Origin: an uncultured Helicobacter sp.
GTDB lineage: Bacteria; Campylobacterota; Campylobacteria; Campylobacterales; Helicobacteraceae
Direction of reading: 5' to 3'
Length of the DNA stretch: 64,000 bases
NCBI GenBank assembly: GCA_947177485.1
Contig: CAMWUR010000002.1
Location: forward strand, 1-64,000
The translations under genes and the position numbers were made by a program. The notes below the pieces were generated by a model that ran no database searches, was not told the DNA's origin, and was given only the letters and a program-made list of their open reading frames with translations. This document shows positions 42,268-51,247 of this stretch, piece by piece. Within the stretch, counting starts at the first letter, position 1. Every line of letters begins with the position of its first letter.

Positions 42268-42296
42268 TTGACAATGAACAGGAATTGTGATATAAT
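42268..42296 (+). promoter_or_regulatory. Near-perfect sigma-70 promoter for marR-MATE
   Basis: TTGACA at 42268-42273, 17-base spacer, TATAAT at 42291-42296. Both hexamers are perfect consensus, which is rare in this phylum. Transcription would begin near 42303, about 20 bases before the ATG. Such a strong promoter fits a gene kept silent by a repressor bound on top of it. Confidence 0.85.
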
Positions 42297-42311
42297 CCGA
42301 AATCAGATTAT
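42292..42311. promoter_or_regulatory. Likely MarR operator overlapping the -10 box
   Basis: ATAATC at 42292-42297 and GATTAT at 42306-42311 are inverse repeats separated by 8 bases. The site covers the -10 box and the expected start of transcription, so binding would block RNA polymerase. This spacing and AT-rich form suit a MarR dimer. Confidence 0.6.
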
Positions 42312-42323
42312 TAGAGGTGTAGA

Positions 42324-42779
42324 ATGCGTTCAAAATGTAGCAAAGAACTCAAGGAATTTAATGCGATATATAGGGAACTAGATGAAATGTATCATAAGAT
42401 TGCATTGCAAATTGGCTTATCTGATAGTGCGCTGCGCATCTTCTACTATATCGCTGAATTTGGAGATGGTTGTTTGCAAAAAGAGATTGCAGAATATTAT
42501 TTTATCAGCAAGAAAACAATTCATTCTTCGATTAAAAATCTTGAATCGCAAGGCTATCTTGTATTGCAAAAGGGTAAACGAAGAGACATGCATGTTTATT
42601 TGACTCAAACAGGGCAGGAATTTGTGCAAGAACATATCATACCCATTTTTGAGTTTGAAAATGATATTTTCAACGCATTTTCGCCCAAAGAATCGCGACA
42701 ATTATTGCAGCTGATTAGAAAATATGTCATGGTATCTCGCAAAAAAGCACAAGAAAAATTTCAAATATATTTTGACTAG
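42324..42779 (+). CDS. MarR-family transcriptional regulator
   Basis: The 151-residue protein has a winged-helix domain: LQKEIAEYYFISKKTIHSSIKNLESQGYLVLQK as helix-turn-helix, then KGKRRDMHVYLTQTGQEFV as wing. Flanking helices form the dimer part. GAGG lies six bases before the ATG. It is immediately followed by a MATE pump gene and has an inverse repeat over its own -10 box. The simplest reading is a self-repressing regulator that opens the pump gene when a compound binds. A Cys near the N-terminus (SKCSKEL) might sense oxidants. Confidence 0.92.
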   Translation: MRSKCSKELKEFNAIYRELDEMYHKIALQIGLSDSALRIFYYIAEFGDGCLQKEIAEYYFISKKTIHSSIKNLESQGYLVLQKGKRRDMHVYLTQTGQEFVQEHIIPIFEFENDIFNAFSPKESRQLLQLIRKYVMVSRKKAQEKFQIYFD

Positions 42780-42787
42780 GAGAAATA

Positions 42788-44113
42788 ATAGAATCAAAAC
42801 TTTCAGAATCACGGTTGCCAAAGCTCATTGCTTTTGGATTTCCTTCCATAATGATGTGGATTTTTACATCAATTTATACCGTTGTCGATGGCTTTTTTGT
42901 TTCAAACTTTGTCGGGAAACAATCTTTTGCGGCTTTGAATTTTATTTTCCCATTCGTGCTTGTTTTGGGCTCTTTTGGCTTTATGTTTGGGACAGGGGGC
43001 GGTGCGCTGATTGCAAAAACAATCGGCGAGGGTGAGATACGAAAGGCGAAGACGATTTTTTCGCTCGTGATTTATACGTCTATATTCTGCGGGATTGTGG
43101 TGGCTGTCGTGGGCATTTTCACCATTCGTCCTTTTGCCATTTCTCTTGGCGCAGAGGGACAATTTTTAGAAGACGGCATTCTCTATGGCGGCATTCTTCT
43201 TGCCGCTCTTCCTGCGTACATTTTGCAGGCAGCCTTTCAGTGTCTCTTTGCCACAGCGGGCAAGCCAGCAATTGGATTCTATGTAACACTTGCTGCGGGA
43301 ATTGTCAATATCATTTTAGACGCAGTCTTTATTATTTTATTTCAATGGGGGCTTGCGGGCGCGGCTTTTGCAACATTCATTAGTGAATGTGTTGGCGGCT
43401 TTGTGCCGCTTTTCTACTTTGCACGCAATAATCCGAGCCTTTTGCGACTTGGAAGAGCGCAATGGGATTTGAAGGCATTGTGCAAGACATGCACCAATGG
43501 TTCTTCGGAATTACTAAGCAATATCGCCATGCCTATCGTGGCTATGGTCTATAATTTGCAACTCTTAAAATATGCGGGCGAAGATGGTGTTGCGGTCTTT
43601 GGAGTATTGATGTATGTCAGTCTGATTTTTCAGGCAATCTTCATTGGCTATTCTATTGGAGTTTCGCCCATTATTAGCTATCACTATGGCGCGCAAAATC
43701 ACAAAAAGCTTCGCGAAGTCTTTAGGAATAGCCTCATTTTTATTGCCTTGTGTGCGCTTGCCATGTTTATTGCTGCTTTGATTTTTGCAGAGTCTTTATC
43801 GGCTATTTTTGTGGGCTATGATGACGCATTGTTCGCCTTAACAATCCATGCATTTTCTATCTTTTTATTCTCGTTTCTCTTTTCTGGTTTTGCGATTTTT
43901 GGTTCGTCATTTTTTACCGCATTGAATGACGGAATCACCTCTGCTATTATCTCTTTTGTGCGCACGCTTGTTTTTGAGATTCTTGCCGTGCTCATATTGC
44001 CAATCTTTTGGCTTGTTGATGGAATCTGGGCGTCTATTGTTGTTGCCGAAATTATGGCTGTGCTACTCACAATCTTTTTCTTGTGGCTGAAGCGGAAAAA
44101 ATATCAATATTGA
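42788..44113 (+). CDS. MATE-family efflux transporter (non-canonical start)
   Basis: The 441-residue protein has about twelve membrane helices and the MATE pattern: LPKLIAFGFPSIMMWIFTSIYTVVDGFFVSNFVG, GTGGGALIAKTIGEG, and QPASVISY-like GVSPIISYHYGAQNHK. It exports cations or drugs using Na+ or H+. There is no ATG, GTG or TTG near the good ribosome site AGGAG at 42778-42782. The codons there are ATA (42785 and 42788), and the residues after them (ESKLSESRLPKLI) fit the family N-terminus. I take ATA at 42788 as the start; TTG at 42815 is the only standard alternative but has no ribosome site. Confidence 0.8.
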   Translation: MESKLSESRLPKLIAFGFPSIMMWIFTSIYTVVDGFFVSNFVGKQSFAALNFIFPFVLVLGSFGFMFGTGGGALIAKTIGEGEIRKAKTIFSLVIYTSIFCGIVVAVVGIFTIRPFAISLGAEGQFLEDGILYGGILLAALPAYILQAAFQCLFATAGKPAIGFYVTLAAGIVNIILDAVFIILFQWGLAGAAFATFISECVGGFVPLFYFARNNPSLLRLGRAQWDLKALCKTCTNGSSELLSNIAMPIVAMVYNLQLLKYAGEDGVAVFGVLMYVSLIFQAIFIGYSIGVSPIISYHYGAQNHKKLREVFRNSLIFIALCALAMFIAALIFAESLSAIFVGYDDALFALTIHAFSIFLFSFLFSGFAIFGSSFFTALNDGITSAIISFVRTLVFEILAVLILPIFWLVDGIWASIVVAEIMAVLLTIFFLWLKRKKYQY

Positions 44114-44186
44114 TTCCCATGTTTGCCCACAATCACCCTCCCACACGACATGTCCAAATTTAAGATTTATTTCAGCATTTAGGGTG

Positions 44187-44192
44187 TAAAAT
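44187..44192 (+). promoter_or_regulatory. Promoter-like -10 box facing the restriction cassette
   Basis: GGGTGTAAAATATCAC gives TAAAAT with an upstream TG. It is followed by AAAGGAACGAT and an ATG at 44253, an arrangement expected before a gene, but the frame then runs into the 3' end of the oppositely oriented restriction gene. It may be what is left of a displaced gene. Confidence 0.35.
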
Positions 44193-44278
44193 ATCACTTT
44201 GCTGCCTTTTTTAGGCTAGCAGCGATGCATGAGATTATGAAAAAGGAACGATATGGTAACCCAAGAAAATATTCGGCA

Positions 44279-44881
44279 CTATTGTTTCGCTTCTCCTCTT
44301 TGTGCCACTTTTTCTTTTGTTGTGCTGTTTTTGAGAATCTCCACATGTTCATTTTTGATTTCAAGAGGCCAATCTATTCCCTGTTCCTGCACATTCCAAT
44401 CAGGAAAATTATTATTTTCTGCTTGTAGATAATCTTCAATACAACATTGTTCTATAAGTTTATAAGAAATATAAGCATTCGGTATTTCTTTTAATCCGAA
44501 AAGCCCCTTAATTTTTGTCGGAAAGTTTTCTTGAAAAATCATATAAAATTCAATTTTTGCACCACTTAAAATAGTATGATAAAGAAAATACCATATACCA
44601 AAGCTTCTAATGCTTGGTCGTCCTTTTGTGCCACCATCACGGTAGATTGATAAGGTATTCTTGATTCCACCTTCTGCTTGAGAACCACCAATTTTCTTGA
44701 TTTCTCCATCTACAACTATCAAATAAACTCGCGCAACATTATCTGTAAGGATTGTTTGAGGTAATTGCTTGCCATTTTCATCTTTAATGTTTTTAATATA
44801 ATTAAAATTTAATCTCGTACTTCCCTTGACAAATTCCACATCAGCAATTTTAAAAGCTGTTTTGACGTCATTGATATGCAT
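44279..44881 (-). CDS. Putative type II restriction endonuclease, GIY-YIG-like
   Basis: The 200-residue protein sits directly after an adenine methyltransferase gene (one base between), the usual order for a restriction partner. It shows features of a GIY-YIG nuclease. VYLIVVDG at 52-59 matches the GIY strand, KKIGGS at 62-67 the YIG strand, and Arg93 may be the conserved Arg. IEQCCIEDYLQAENNNFPDWN at 143-163 has the Glu followed by P-x-x-N pattern. Target specificity is unknown. Composition is clearly richer in A and T than the flanking genes, a sign of transfer. Confidence 0.6.
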   Translation of the reverse strand: MHINDVKTAFKIADVEFVKGSTRLNFNYIKNIKDENGKQLPQTILTDNVARVYLIVVDGEIKKIGGSQAEGGIKNTLSIYRDGGTKGRPSIRSFGIWYFLYHTILSGAKIEFYMIFQENFPTKIKGLFGLKEIPNAYISYKLIEQCCIEDYLQAENNNFPDWNVQEQGIDWPLEIKNEHVEILKNSTTKEKVAQRGEAKQ

Positions 44882-44882
44882 G

Positions 44883-45890
44883 TTACTCCTTTATAATCAG
44901 TAATTCATGGCTTTGTTTTGTATTGTTTATGTCGCCCCGTTCTAGTCTATTTTTACCCATTCTTGTTTCGCCTTGTCCCATTGTGTATTGCCATTTCGGC
45001 TCTAAAATTCTAAAATCTTTGTATGTTTCTCGCACAAAAGCGCAATCATTATAACTCAAGATAAACTTGCCTTTGTGTTTCTTGAGGTATTCTGCTAAAA
45101 GTTCATGCTTGAAAGAGTTGTGATGAATGGGAAAATTGCGCATTGGGTAAATTCCCTTAAACATCTTCGAATCTCCGTCTAAGAAATAAGGTGGGTCACA
45201 ATAGAAAAAATCATTGGGATACTTTTCAAATACATTCTCAAAACTCTTACATTCTACTTGGAGATTTTTTGTTTGAAAATTTTTGATTTTTTCCAAATTA
45301 TGTAGATAGCGGTTTTTGTCCTCATAGATTTTGCTCATCCAACCTAAAAATCCTGGTCCATAACTTAGGTTAAAATTAAAATAATAATCCCTTGCGAGAG
45401 TTAAAGAGTCTAAATGTACTTTGGGTGTATTCTGTGAATTTTTATGCCGCTCATTCCAAAATGATTTTAGTTCTTCCTTTATCTTAGTATATGTACATTG
45501 TGTTGGCTCAAGTTCCAATAAAGATTCATATAGTTTTTTAGAATCTATAACCAAAATCTGCCAAAAATTTACGAGAATATCGAAAATATCAAAGGCTTTT
45601 ACCTCTAAATCAAGCTCCAAAGCCGCAGCAACTTCTACACTCCCTCCACCCATGAATGGCGAAATGACACGTTCTATATCATTAGGAAAATGTTCAAGAA
45701 TAAGCCCAACCGCCAAAGATTTGCCACCGCCATAGCGCAAAGGGCTTTTTGTGTATCTTTTGTATTGCAAGGTTTTGCCTCTAAGTTCACTTAGAAACAA
45801 TTCCTTTTTATTGGCAAGAGAATAATTTTGTTCAAGGGAAATATTTTGGTAAAATAGACTCGGGATTGAATATGATGCTTTTTGTAGCAA
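44883..45890 (-). CDS. D12-class DNA adenine (N6) methyltransferase
   Basis: The protein (335 residues from the chosen start) has the Dam/D12 signature: SPLRYGGGKSLAVGLI near 49-64, the SAM motif SPFMGGGSVEV near 78-88, and the catalytic DPPY near 232-235 followed by FLDGDS. It methylates adenine and protects DNA from the adjacent nuclease. I choose the TTG at 45890 because GGGGAG lies six bases upstream. The frame runs on to an ATG at 45953 inside cysH, with a weaker site. AT-rich like its partner, unlike cysH. The methyltransferase comes first, so protection precedes cutting. Confidence 0.85.
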   Translation of the reverse strand: MLQKASYSIPSLFYQNISLEQNYSLANKKELFLSELRGKTLQYKRYTKSPLRYGGGKSLAVGLILEHFPNDIERVISPFMGGGSVEVAAALELDLEVKAFDIFDILVNFWQILVIDSKKLYESLLELEPTQCTYTKIKEELKSFWNERHKNSQNTPKVHLDSLTLARDYYFNFNLSYGPGFLGWMSKIYEDKNRYLHNLEKIKNFQTKNLQVECKSFENVFEKYPNDFFYCDPPYFLDGDSKMFKGIYPMRNFPIHHNSFKHELLAEYLKKHKGKFILSYNDCAFVRETYKDFRILEPKWQYTMGQGETRMGKNRLERGDINNTKQSHELLIIKE

Positions 45891-45901
45891 TACTATCTCC
45901 C

Positions 45902-46576
45902 CTACCTTCGATGCAGCCCGCATTCTTTGTGCGCGGGGTCTTCCCACCACCACCGCCCCGCGCGAATGTTCTCCCCGGGCTCAATCGCGCGTGTGCATGG
46001 CGCGCAGCCAATGCTTGCGAAACCTTGCGCATAGAGAGGATTTACGGGCAGGTTGCGCACGCTCGCATACTCCCAAACCTTCGCATCGTCCCAATCAAAG
46101 AGTGGATTGATTTTTTGCAGCCCAAACTGCGCATCGTCTTCGACAAGCCCAACATGCGCGCGCGTCATCGATTGCGCCGCGCGAATGCCGCTAATCCACG
46201 CGCTCACGCCCTCTAGCGCGCGCCGCAAGGGCAGAATCTTGCGCACACGGCAGCATTCCTTACGTTTCTCCAAGCTTTCGCGCATGCCCCACTCGCCAAT
46301 CTCGCGCTCGATTCTAGCGAGCTCCTCGCTCGTTGCGCAAAATATCGCAATTTCGATTCCAAAATATCGCTCAACCTCGCGTTGGTGGGCGAGGCTTTGT
46401 TCAAAAAGCTTGTGCGTGTCGAGCGTGAAAACCGCGATTTGCGGCAGGATTCCAAGCTTTGCGAGCAAATCAAGCAGAATCACATCTTCGATTTGGTGGC
46501 TAAAGGCAAGTTTAATGTTGCCATTGATTGTCGCGAGCGCGTCTCCAAGCCGTTTTTGGTCGTGTTCAAATGACAT
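45902..46576 (-). CDS. cysH: APS/PAPS reductase (CysH)
   Basis: CysH reduces activated sulfate to sulfite. The 224-residue protein has [16 protein letters not shown] as the nucleotide-binding start and TLDTHKLF. Cysteines are at CC (108-109), CAPC (191-194) and KECGLH (219). The CC...CxxC set marks a [4Fe-4S] enzyme of the APS reductase type rather than the cluster-free PAPS reductase, and KECGLH supplies the catalytic Cys. The ATG at 46576 has GGAG five bases upstream; an ATG 18 bases earlier is also in frame. It overlaps cysA by 11 bases. ATP sulfurylase and sulfite reductase are not in the window. Confidence 0.92.
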   Translation of the reverse strand: MSFEHDQKRLGDALATINGNIKLAFSHQIEDVILLDLLAKLGILPQIAVFTLDTHKLFEQSLAHQREVERYFGIEIAIFCATSEELARIEREIGEWGMRESLEKRKECCRVRKILPLRRALEGVSAWISGIRAAQSMTRAHVGLVEDDAQFGLQKINPLFDWDDAKVWEYASVRNLPVNPLYAQGFASIGCAPCTRAIEPGENIRAGRWWWEDPAHKECGLHRR

Positions 46577-47603
46577 ATTCGCTCCATTGTTCATTTTGAT
46601 TGGAATATCCGCGCATGTTGAGAAATTTTAGATACACAAACTCGGGCTGCTGCTGCTTAATCTCGCCCCATTGTGCCTTTGAAATCTCGGCTTCGATGGG
46701 TTCGCTATGCTGCTTATTTTCGGCAAGTTCGAGAATGAGGCGCACATGTGCGCCAAGGATTCGGTGGCTCAAAATCCGTGCGCAGTTCTCGCTGCCATCG
46801 AGCGAAACCTCGATTTCATGTGGGCGGATAAAGAGCATATCATGCTCATTTGCCTGTTTGGCGATTCTGCCCGAGAAGAGATTGACGTTGCCCAAAAAGC
46901 CGTACACAAAGGGGTTTGCGGGTTGTTCATAGACATCTTCGGGCGTGCCAATCTGCTCGATTCTGCCTTTGTTCATAATCACGATTGTATCGCTGACTTC
47001 GAGCGCCTCTTCTTGGTCGTGCGTTACAAAGACGCTCGTGATGTGAATCTCGTCATGTAGCTTGCGCAGCCAGCGGCGCAAATCTTGCCGCACCTTTGCA
47101 TCGAGCGCGCCAAAGGGCTCATCAAGCAGCAAAATCTTGGGCTCGACAGCCAGCGCCCGCGCGAGCGCAACGCGCTGCTTTTGCCCGCCAGAGAGCTCAT
47201 TTGGGTAGCGGTGGCTCATCGAATCAAGCTGCACCATGTGTAAGAGTTCCATGACTTTTTCGCGAATCTCGGTTTTGCTCGGGCGCGTGGCGCGCGGGCG
47301 AACGCGCAAGCCAAAGGCGATGTTGTCGAACACATTCATGTGCTTAAACAGCGCATAGTGTTGGAACACGAATCCAACGCCCCTATCTTTTGTCGGCGCG
47401 TTGGTGATGTCTTTGCCAAAAAACTCAACATTGCCGCTATCGGGCTCTTCGAGCCCAGCGATGATGCGCAGCAAGGTTGTTTTGCCCGAGCCGCTTGGTC
47501 CAAGCAGCGCGGTGAGCTTGCCTTCTTCTATCTCAAGATTGATATTATCGAGTGCAATGAATTGTTCAAAACGTTTATTGATATTTGCGATTTTAATGCT
47601 CAT
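46566..47603 (-). CDS. cysA: Sulfate/thiosulfate ABC transporter ATP-binding protein
   Basis: The 345-residue ATPase has Walker [10 protein letters not shown], the Q-loop [10 protein letters not shown], signature [15 protein letters not shown], Walker [13 protein letters not shown], and the H-loop VTHDQEEA. The C-terminal regulatory domain has HEIEVS and [10 protein letters not shown], as in CysA. It powers the CysT/CysW permease encoded on the other strand 2 kb away, so the transporter genes are split into two divergent units. It is co-transcribed with cysH. Confidence 0.93.
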   Translation of the reverse strand: MSIKIANINKRFEQFIALDNINLEIEEGKLTALLGPSGSGKTTLLRIIAGLEEPDSGNVEFFGKDITNAPTKDRGVGFVFQHYALFKHMNVFDNIAFGLRVRPRATRPSKTEIREKVMELLHMVQLDSMSHRYPNELSGGQKQRVALARALAVEPKILLLDEPFGALDAKVRQDLRRWLRKLHDEIHITSVFVTHDQEEALEVSDTIVIMNKGRIEQIGTPEDVYEQPANPFVYGFLGNVNLFSGRIAKQANEHDMLFIRPHEIEVSLDGSENCARILSHRILGAHVRLILELAENKQHSEPIEAEISKAQWGEIKQQQPEFVYLKFLNMRGYSNQNEQWSEYVI

Positions 47604-47672
47604 TTCTCGCCTTTAAATCTTTTGCAGAATAATACACAATAAACCTTAAATAACACTTGATACGCAAAAATC

Positions 47673-48314
47673 CTATTTAATGAACTCTACTATTTCACTC
47701 AATTTCTTGCGCAATTGTTTGCTTTGGGGCTTCGTGCGATACCCAAAGGTGAGGATATAGGCAAGATTGAATTCGCCACGTGCATAGCTGTTGGTGTGGC
47801 TCTTGAGAATCGCCTCGACCTTGTCGGGCTCGAATCCCTCGATAGGGCAAGAATCGATGCCGATATACGCAGCGGCAGTCATCATGTTTGCGCTTGCGAT
47901 ATAGACTTGCATGCGCGCCCAATCTTCGATTCGCTCGCCCCAATTGTTTTGCGCAAAACTATGGAACGCATTGAGCACTGCTTGCATTTTTTCGGCATTG
48001 CCATGCGTCTTGCGCGTAAAGCTCTGCGCGAGGTAGGGGCTGCCTTTTTTGAATGTGGCTGCTTTGCGTGCAAGCAGCACGACAACATGCGAGGCTGTCG
48101 TGATTTGGGGCTGGTCCCAACACGCAGGGCGCAAGAGTTCTTTGATTTTTGGGTTGGTGATGACCACGAAATGCCACGGCTCGAGCCCGAAAGACGAGGG
48201 CGATTTGCGCCCTACCTCAAGAATAAAGTGTATATCATCATCGGACACAACGCGCTTGTCGTCAAAGAGTTTGCATGCATGGCGAAAGTCCATAGCCTCT
48301 GTGAATTTGTTCAT
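47673..48314 (-). CDS. FrxA-like NAD(P)H nitroreductase
   Basis: The 213-residue flavoprotein has RHACKLFDDKR, GRKSPSSFGLEPWHFVVI, IASANMMTAAAYIGIDSCPIEGF and LTFGYR, all typical of the FrxA/NfsB group. In H. pylori, FrxA and RdxA reduce nitro drugs such as metronidazole. The motif LEPW and GIDSCPIEGF fit FrxA better than RdxA. It lies between the two halves of the sulfate gene set and is transcribed toward cysA. Whether it has a role in sulfur metabolism is not shown. Confidence 0.87.
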   Translation of the reverse strand: MNKFTEAMDFRHACKLFDDKRVVSDDDIHFILEVGRKSPSSFGLEPWHFVVITNPKIKELLRPACWDQPQITTASHVVVLLARKAATFKKGSPYLAQSFTRKTHGNAEKMQAVLNAFHSFAQNNWGERIEDWARMQVYIASANMMTAAAYIGIDSCPIEGFEPDKVEAILKSHTNSYARGEFNLAYILTFGYRTKPQSKQLRKKLSEIVEFIK

Positions 48315-48545
48315 TGTTTATCCTTTATATATGAGAGATTTGGGATTGTAGCACAGAAGCGTAAATCGACAGGCTGCGGGGGCAGTAATCTATATTTTTT
48401 GAATAATCTATAAAAATAAAAAATGTATCTATAAACTTAATAAAATTCAATAAATCCCTATTTCACGCATTTTTATAGCATATCAAAAAAATATTATATT
48501 TCTCAAAAAAGGCAAAAATTTTAGTTATATTTAAAGAAAATTCTG

Positions 48546-48551
48546 CTATGC
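48546..48551 (+). promoter_or_regulatory. Extended -10 box for sbp-cysT-cysW
   Basis: TGCTATGCT, with a TG before TATGCT, 31 bases before the sbp ATG. The 150 bases upstream (48400-48545) are strongly AT-rich with A and T runs, as in Helicobacter promoters that use periodic AT tracts instead of a -35 box. I see no gene in 48315-48581. Confidence 0.5.
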
Positions 48552-48581
48552 TACCGCATCTTAAATCAAAGGAGGTTTCTC

Positions 48582-49598
48582 ATGGAAACCAAAAAAGTTC
48601 TCAAAAGCGCGGCGCTGTTTGCCGCGCTTGGTTGGAATCTCGCTCTTGCAGCCGAGTATTCGTTGCTCAATGTGTCGTATGACCCAACACGTGAGCTATA
48701 CAAAGAGTATAATGCCGCGTTTGAGAAATACTACAAGGCAAAAACGGGCGACACTGTGAAAGTTTCGCAATCGCATGGTGGCTCGGGGACACAAGCGCGG
48801 AGCGTCATCGATGGCTCGCCTGCCGATGTCGTTACGCTTGCACTCGCGTTTGACATAGACGCGATTGCGCAAAAAAGTGGTAAAATTCCAAACGATTGGC
48901 AGACGCGCTTGCCGCAAAATAGCTCGCCCTATCTCTCGACCATCGTTTTTCTCGTGCGCAAGGGCAATCCGAAGGGAATCAAAGATTGGAGCGACCTCGT
49001 GCGCGATGATGTCAAGGTGATTACCCCAAACCCCAAAACATCGGGCGGGGCGCGCTGGAATCACCTCGCCGCGTGGGGCTATGCGCTACGTGCAAATGGC
49101 AATGACGAGACAAAGGCACGTGATTATATGGTGCGGCTCTATGAGAATGTCCCGGTGCTCGACACAGGCGCGCGCGGAGCGACAAACACATTCGTCAAAC
49201 GTGGTGTGGGTGATGTGCTGATTGCTTGGGAAAACGAGGCGCTTTTGGCGATTGAGAAAATCGGCAAAGGCAAATTTGACATCATCACGCCAAGCGTGAG
49301 TATCCTCGCCGAGCCGCCCGTGAGCATTGTCGATGCTGTTGTGCAGCAGAAGGGCACGCGCGCTGTGGCTGAAGAATATCTGCGCTATCTCTATGAAAAA
49401 GACGCGCAAGAAATCATCGCCAAAAATTTCTATCGCCCAAGTAATGCCGAAGTGTTCGCGAAATACACACACTATTTCAAGCCTATCGAGTTTTTTACGG
49501 TGGCTGAATTTGGTGGCTGGCAAGAAGCGCAAAAACGTCATTTTAGCGATGGTGGCGAGTTTGATAAGCTATTTGAAGTCATCAAAAGCAAAAAATAA
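48582..49598 (+). CDS. sbp: Sulfate-binding periplasmic protein
   Basis: The 338-residue protein has a signal peptide ([18 protein letters not shown]) and the solute-binding fold of sulfate receptors: [62 protein letters not shown], and [15 protein letters not shown]. Ser and Gly in SHGGSG and SGGARW line the sulfate site. AAAGGAGG precedes the ATG. It leads the permease genes cysT and cysW. Confidence 0.95.
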   Translation: METKKVLKSAALFAALGWNLALAAEYSLLNVSYDPTRELYKEYNAAFEKYYKAKTGDTVKVSQSHGGSGTQARSVIDGSPADVVTLALAFDIDAIAQKSGKIPNDWQTRLPQNSSPYLSTIVFLVRKGNPKGIKDWSDLVRDDVKVITPNPKTSGGARWNHLAAWGYALRANGNDETKARDYMVRLYENVPVLDTGARGATNTFVKRGVGDVLIAWENEALLAIEKIGKGKFDIITPSVSILAEPPVSIVDAVVQQKGTRAVAEEYLRYLYEKDAQEIIAKNFYRPSNAEVFAKYTHYFKPIEFFTVAEFGGWQEAQKRHFSDGGEFDKLFEVIKSKK

Positions 49599-49619
49599 AT
49601 TTGACAACAAGGAGATTGC

Positions 49620-50438
49620 GTGCGCATACGTTTTGTAGAGCCAAGCATTCTGCCCGGTTTTGGGCTATCGTTTGGAATCGGCATTGCCTATATGAGCCTA
49701 CTCATCTTTATCCCACTTGCCGTACTCGTTACGTATAGTATGCAAATCGGCGCGGCGAGCTTTTGGCAGACCATCATCGACAAACAAGTGCAAAACGCGC
49801 TTTTTTTCTCGCTCACAACCTCGTTTTGCGCCGCGTTGTGCAATCTCTTCTGTGGCTTTGTAGTCGCATGGACACTTGCGCGCTATGATTTTTGGGGCAA
49901 ATCGCTGATTGACGCGCTTGTCGATTTGCCCTTTGCGCTACCCACAGCCGTTGCGGGAATTGCGCTCGCCTATCTTTTCAGCACCAATGGTGTTTTGGGC
50001 GGAATCATTGAACTCTTTGGCGAGGCACGCAAAGACTTCATCGGCGTGTGTGCTGCGCTCGTGTTCATCGGCTTGCCCTTTGTCGTGCGCACACTCGAAC
50101 CCGTCATTGAAGACCTCGATGTGCAGAGTGTCGAAGCGGCGCGAAGTCTTGGCGCAAACTTCGCCCAAACCTTCGCGCTCGTGATTCTGCCCTCTCTCCT
50201 GCCCGCCGCGCTCACAGGTTTTGCGCTCGCCTTTGCACGTGCGATTGGCGAATATGGCTCGGTGATTTTCGTCTCGAGCAATATTCCTTTTGAGAGTCAG
50301 ATTTTGCCTGTGGTGATTGTCGGCAAGATTGAATCCCATGACTATGTCGGCGCAAGTGTTGTGGGCGTGTTTATGATTCTTGTGTCGTTTGTGCTGCTGC
50401 TTGGAATCAACGCCTTGCAAAAATGGGGGCGACAATGA
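49620..50438 (+). CDS. cysT: Sulfate ABC transporter permease CysT
   Basis: The 272-residue protein has six membrane helices and the ABC permease EAA loop (DVQSVEAARSLGANFAQTFALVILPSLLPAALTGFALAFARAIGEYGS). VDLPFALPTAVAGIALAYLF is typical of CysT/CysU. The start is GTG at 49620, with AAGGAG upstream. It pairs with CysW in the membrane. Its stop overlaps the cysW ATG. Confidence 0.94.
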   Translation: MRIRFVEPSILPGFGLSFGIGIAYMSLLIFIPLAVLVTYSMQIGAASFWQTIIDKQVQNALFFSLTTSFCAALCNLFCGFVVAWTLARYDFWGKSLIDALVDLPFALPTAVAGIALAYLFSTNGVLGGIIELFGEARKDFIGVCAALVFIGLPFVVRTLEPVIEDLDVQSVEAARSLGANFAQTFALVILPSLLPAALTGFALAFARAIGEYGSVIFVSSNIPFESQILPVVIVGKIESHDYVGASVVGVFMILVSFVLLLGINALQKWGRQ

Positions 50439-51247
50439 ATACCGAACCCAAAATCCTCAAGCCTCTTTGTGTTGCGTTTTCGTTCGTGTTCTTTGCGTTT
50501 GTGTTGCTGCTACCATTATTCACGTTGTTTTCAGAGGCGTTTGCCGAAGGATTCGACGTCTATTTCGCGGCAATCACCGAAGAAAACACGCTCAAAGCCA
50601 TTCGCCTGACACTCCTTGTCGCTTGTATTGTGCTGCCGCTCAATAGCATTTTTGGAATCTTGCTTGCCTATGCGATTGCCAAATTTGATTTTCGAGGCAA
50701 AACGATTCTCACCACATTGCTCGAAGTGCCCTTCGCCATCTCGCCCGTCATTGCGGGGCTCATGTTCGTACTTCTTTTTGGCAGCAGCGGCGTCTTTGGG
50801 CAAACGCTCGATTCTCTTGGAATCCAAATCATGTTTGCGCTGCCCGGAATCGTCCTTGCAAGCGCGTTCATCACCTTTCCATTTGTCGCAAAAGAGCTGA
50901 TTCCGCTGATGAGCGAGCAGGGCAACGAGGAAGAGGAGGCGGCGCTAAGTCTCGGTGCAAATGGTTGGCAGACATTTTGGTTCGTCACTCTGCCCAACAT
51001 CAAGTGGGGGCTTTTCTATGGAATGGTTCTCACCAATGCGCGCACAATGGGAGAGTTTGGCGCTGTTGCGATTGTGAGCGGCAAGATTGTGGGAATCACC
51101 ACAACGATGCCTCTTTATATCGAGATTCTTTATAACGAATATGAATATATCGCCGCGTTTGCGATTGCAACCTTGCTCACTTTGCTTTCGATTCTCACAC
51201 TGACACTCAAATATGGAATTCGCAAGCTCGAATCGCGCCATGCCTAG
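50435..51247 (+). CDS. cysW: Sulfate ABC transporter permease CysW
   Basis: The 270-residue protein has six helices, LLEVPFAISPVIAGLMFVLLFG, and an EAA loop (EEEEAALSLGANGWQTFWFVTLPNIKWG). TNARTMGEFGAVAIVSGKI is a marker of CysW. I choose the ATG at 50435, an ATGA overlap with cysT. The stop shares CTAG with the convergent dxr stop. Confidence 0.94.
   Translation: MNTEPKILKPLCVAFSFVFFAFVLLLPLFTLFSEAFAEGFDVYFAAITEENTLKAIRLTLLVACIVLPLNSIFGILLAYAIAKFDFRGKTILTTLLEVPFAISPVIAGLMFVLLFGSSGVFGQTLDSLGIQIMFALPGIVLASAFITFPFVAKELIPLMSEQGNEEEEAALSLGANGWQTFWFVTLPNIKWGLFYGMVLTNARTMGEFGAVAIVSGKIVGITTTMPLYIEILYNEYEYIAAFAIATLLTLLSILTLTLKYGIRKLESRHA

Noticed and set aside
45890-45953. ATG start of the adenine methyltransferase at 45953
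   Set aside because: It lies 50 bases inside cysH and lacks a ribosome site; TTG at 45890 has GGGGAG at good spacing. Not certain.
46707-47060. Plus-strand frames of 100-120 codons opposite cysA
   Set aside because: Shadows of the conserved ATPase; no independent signals.
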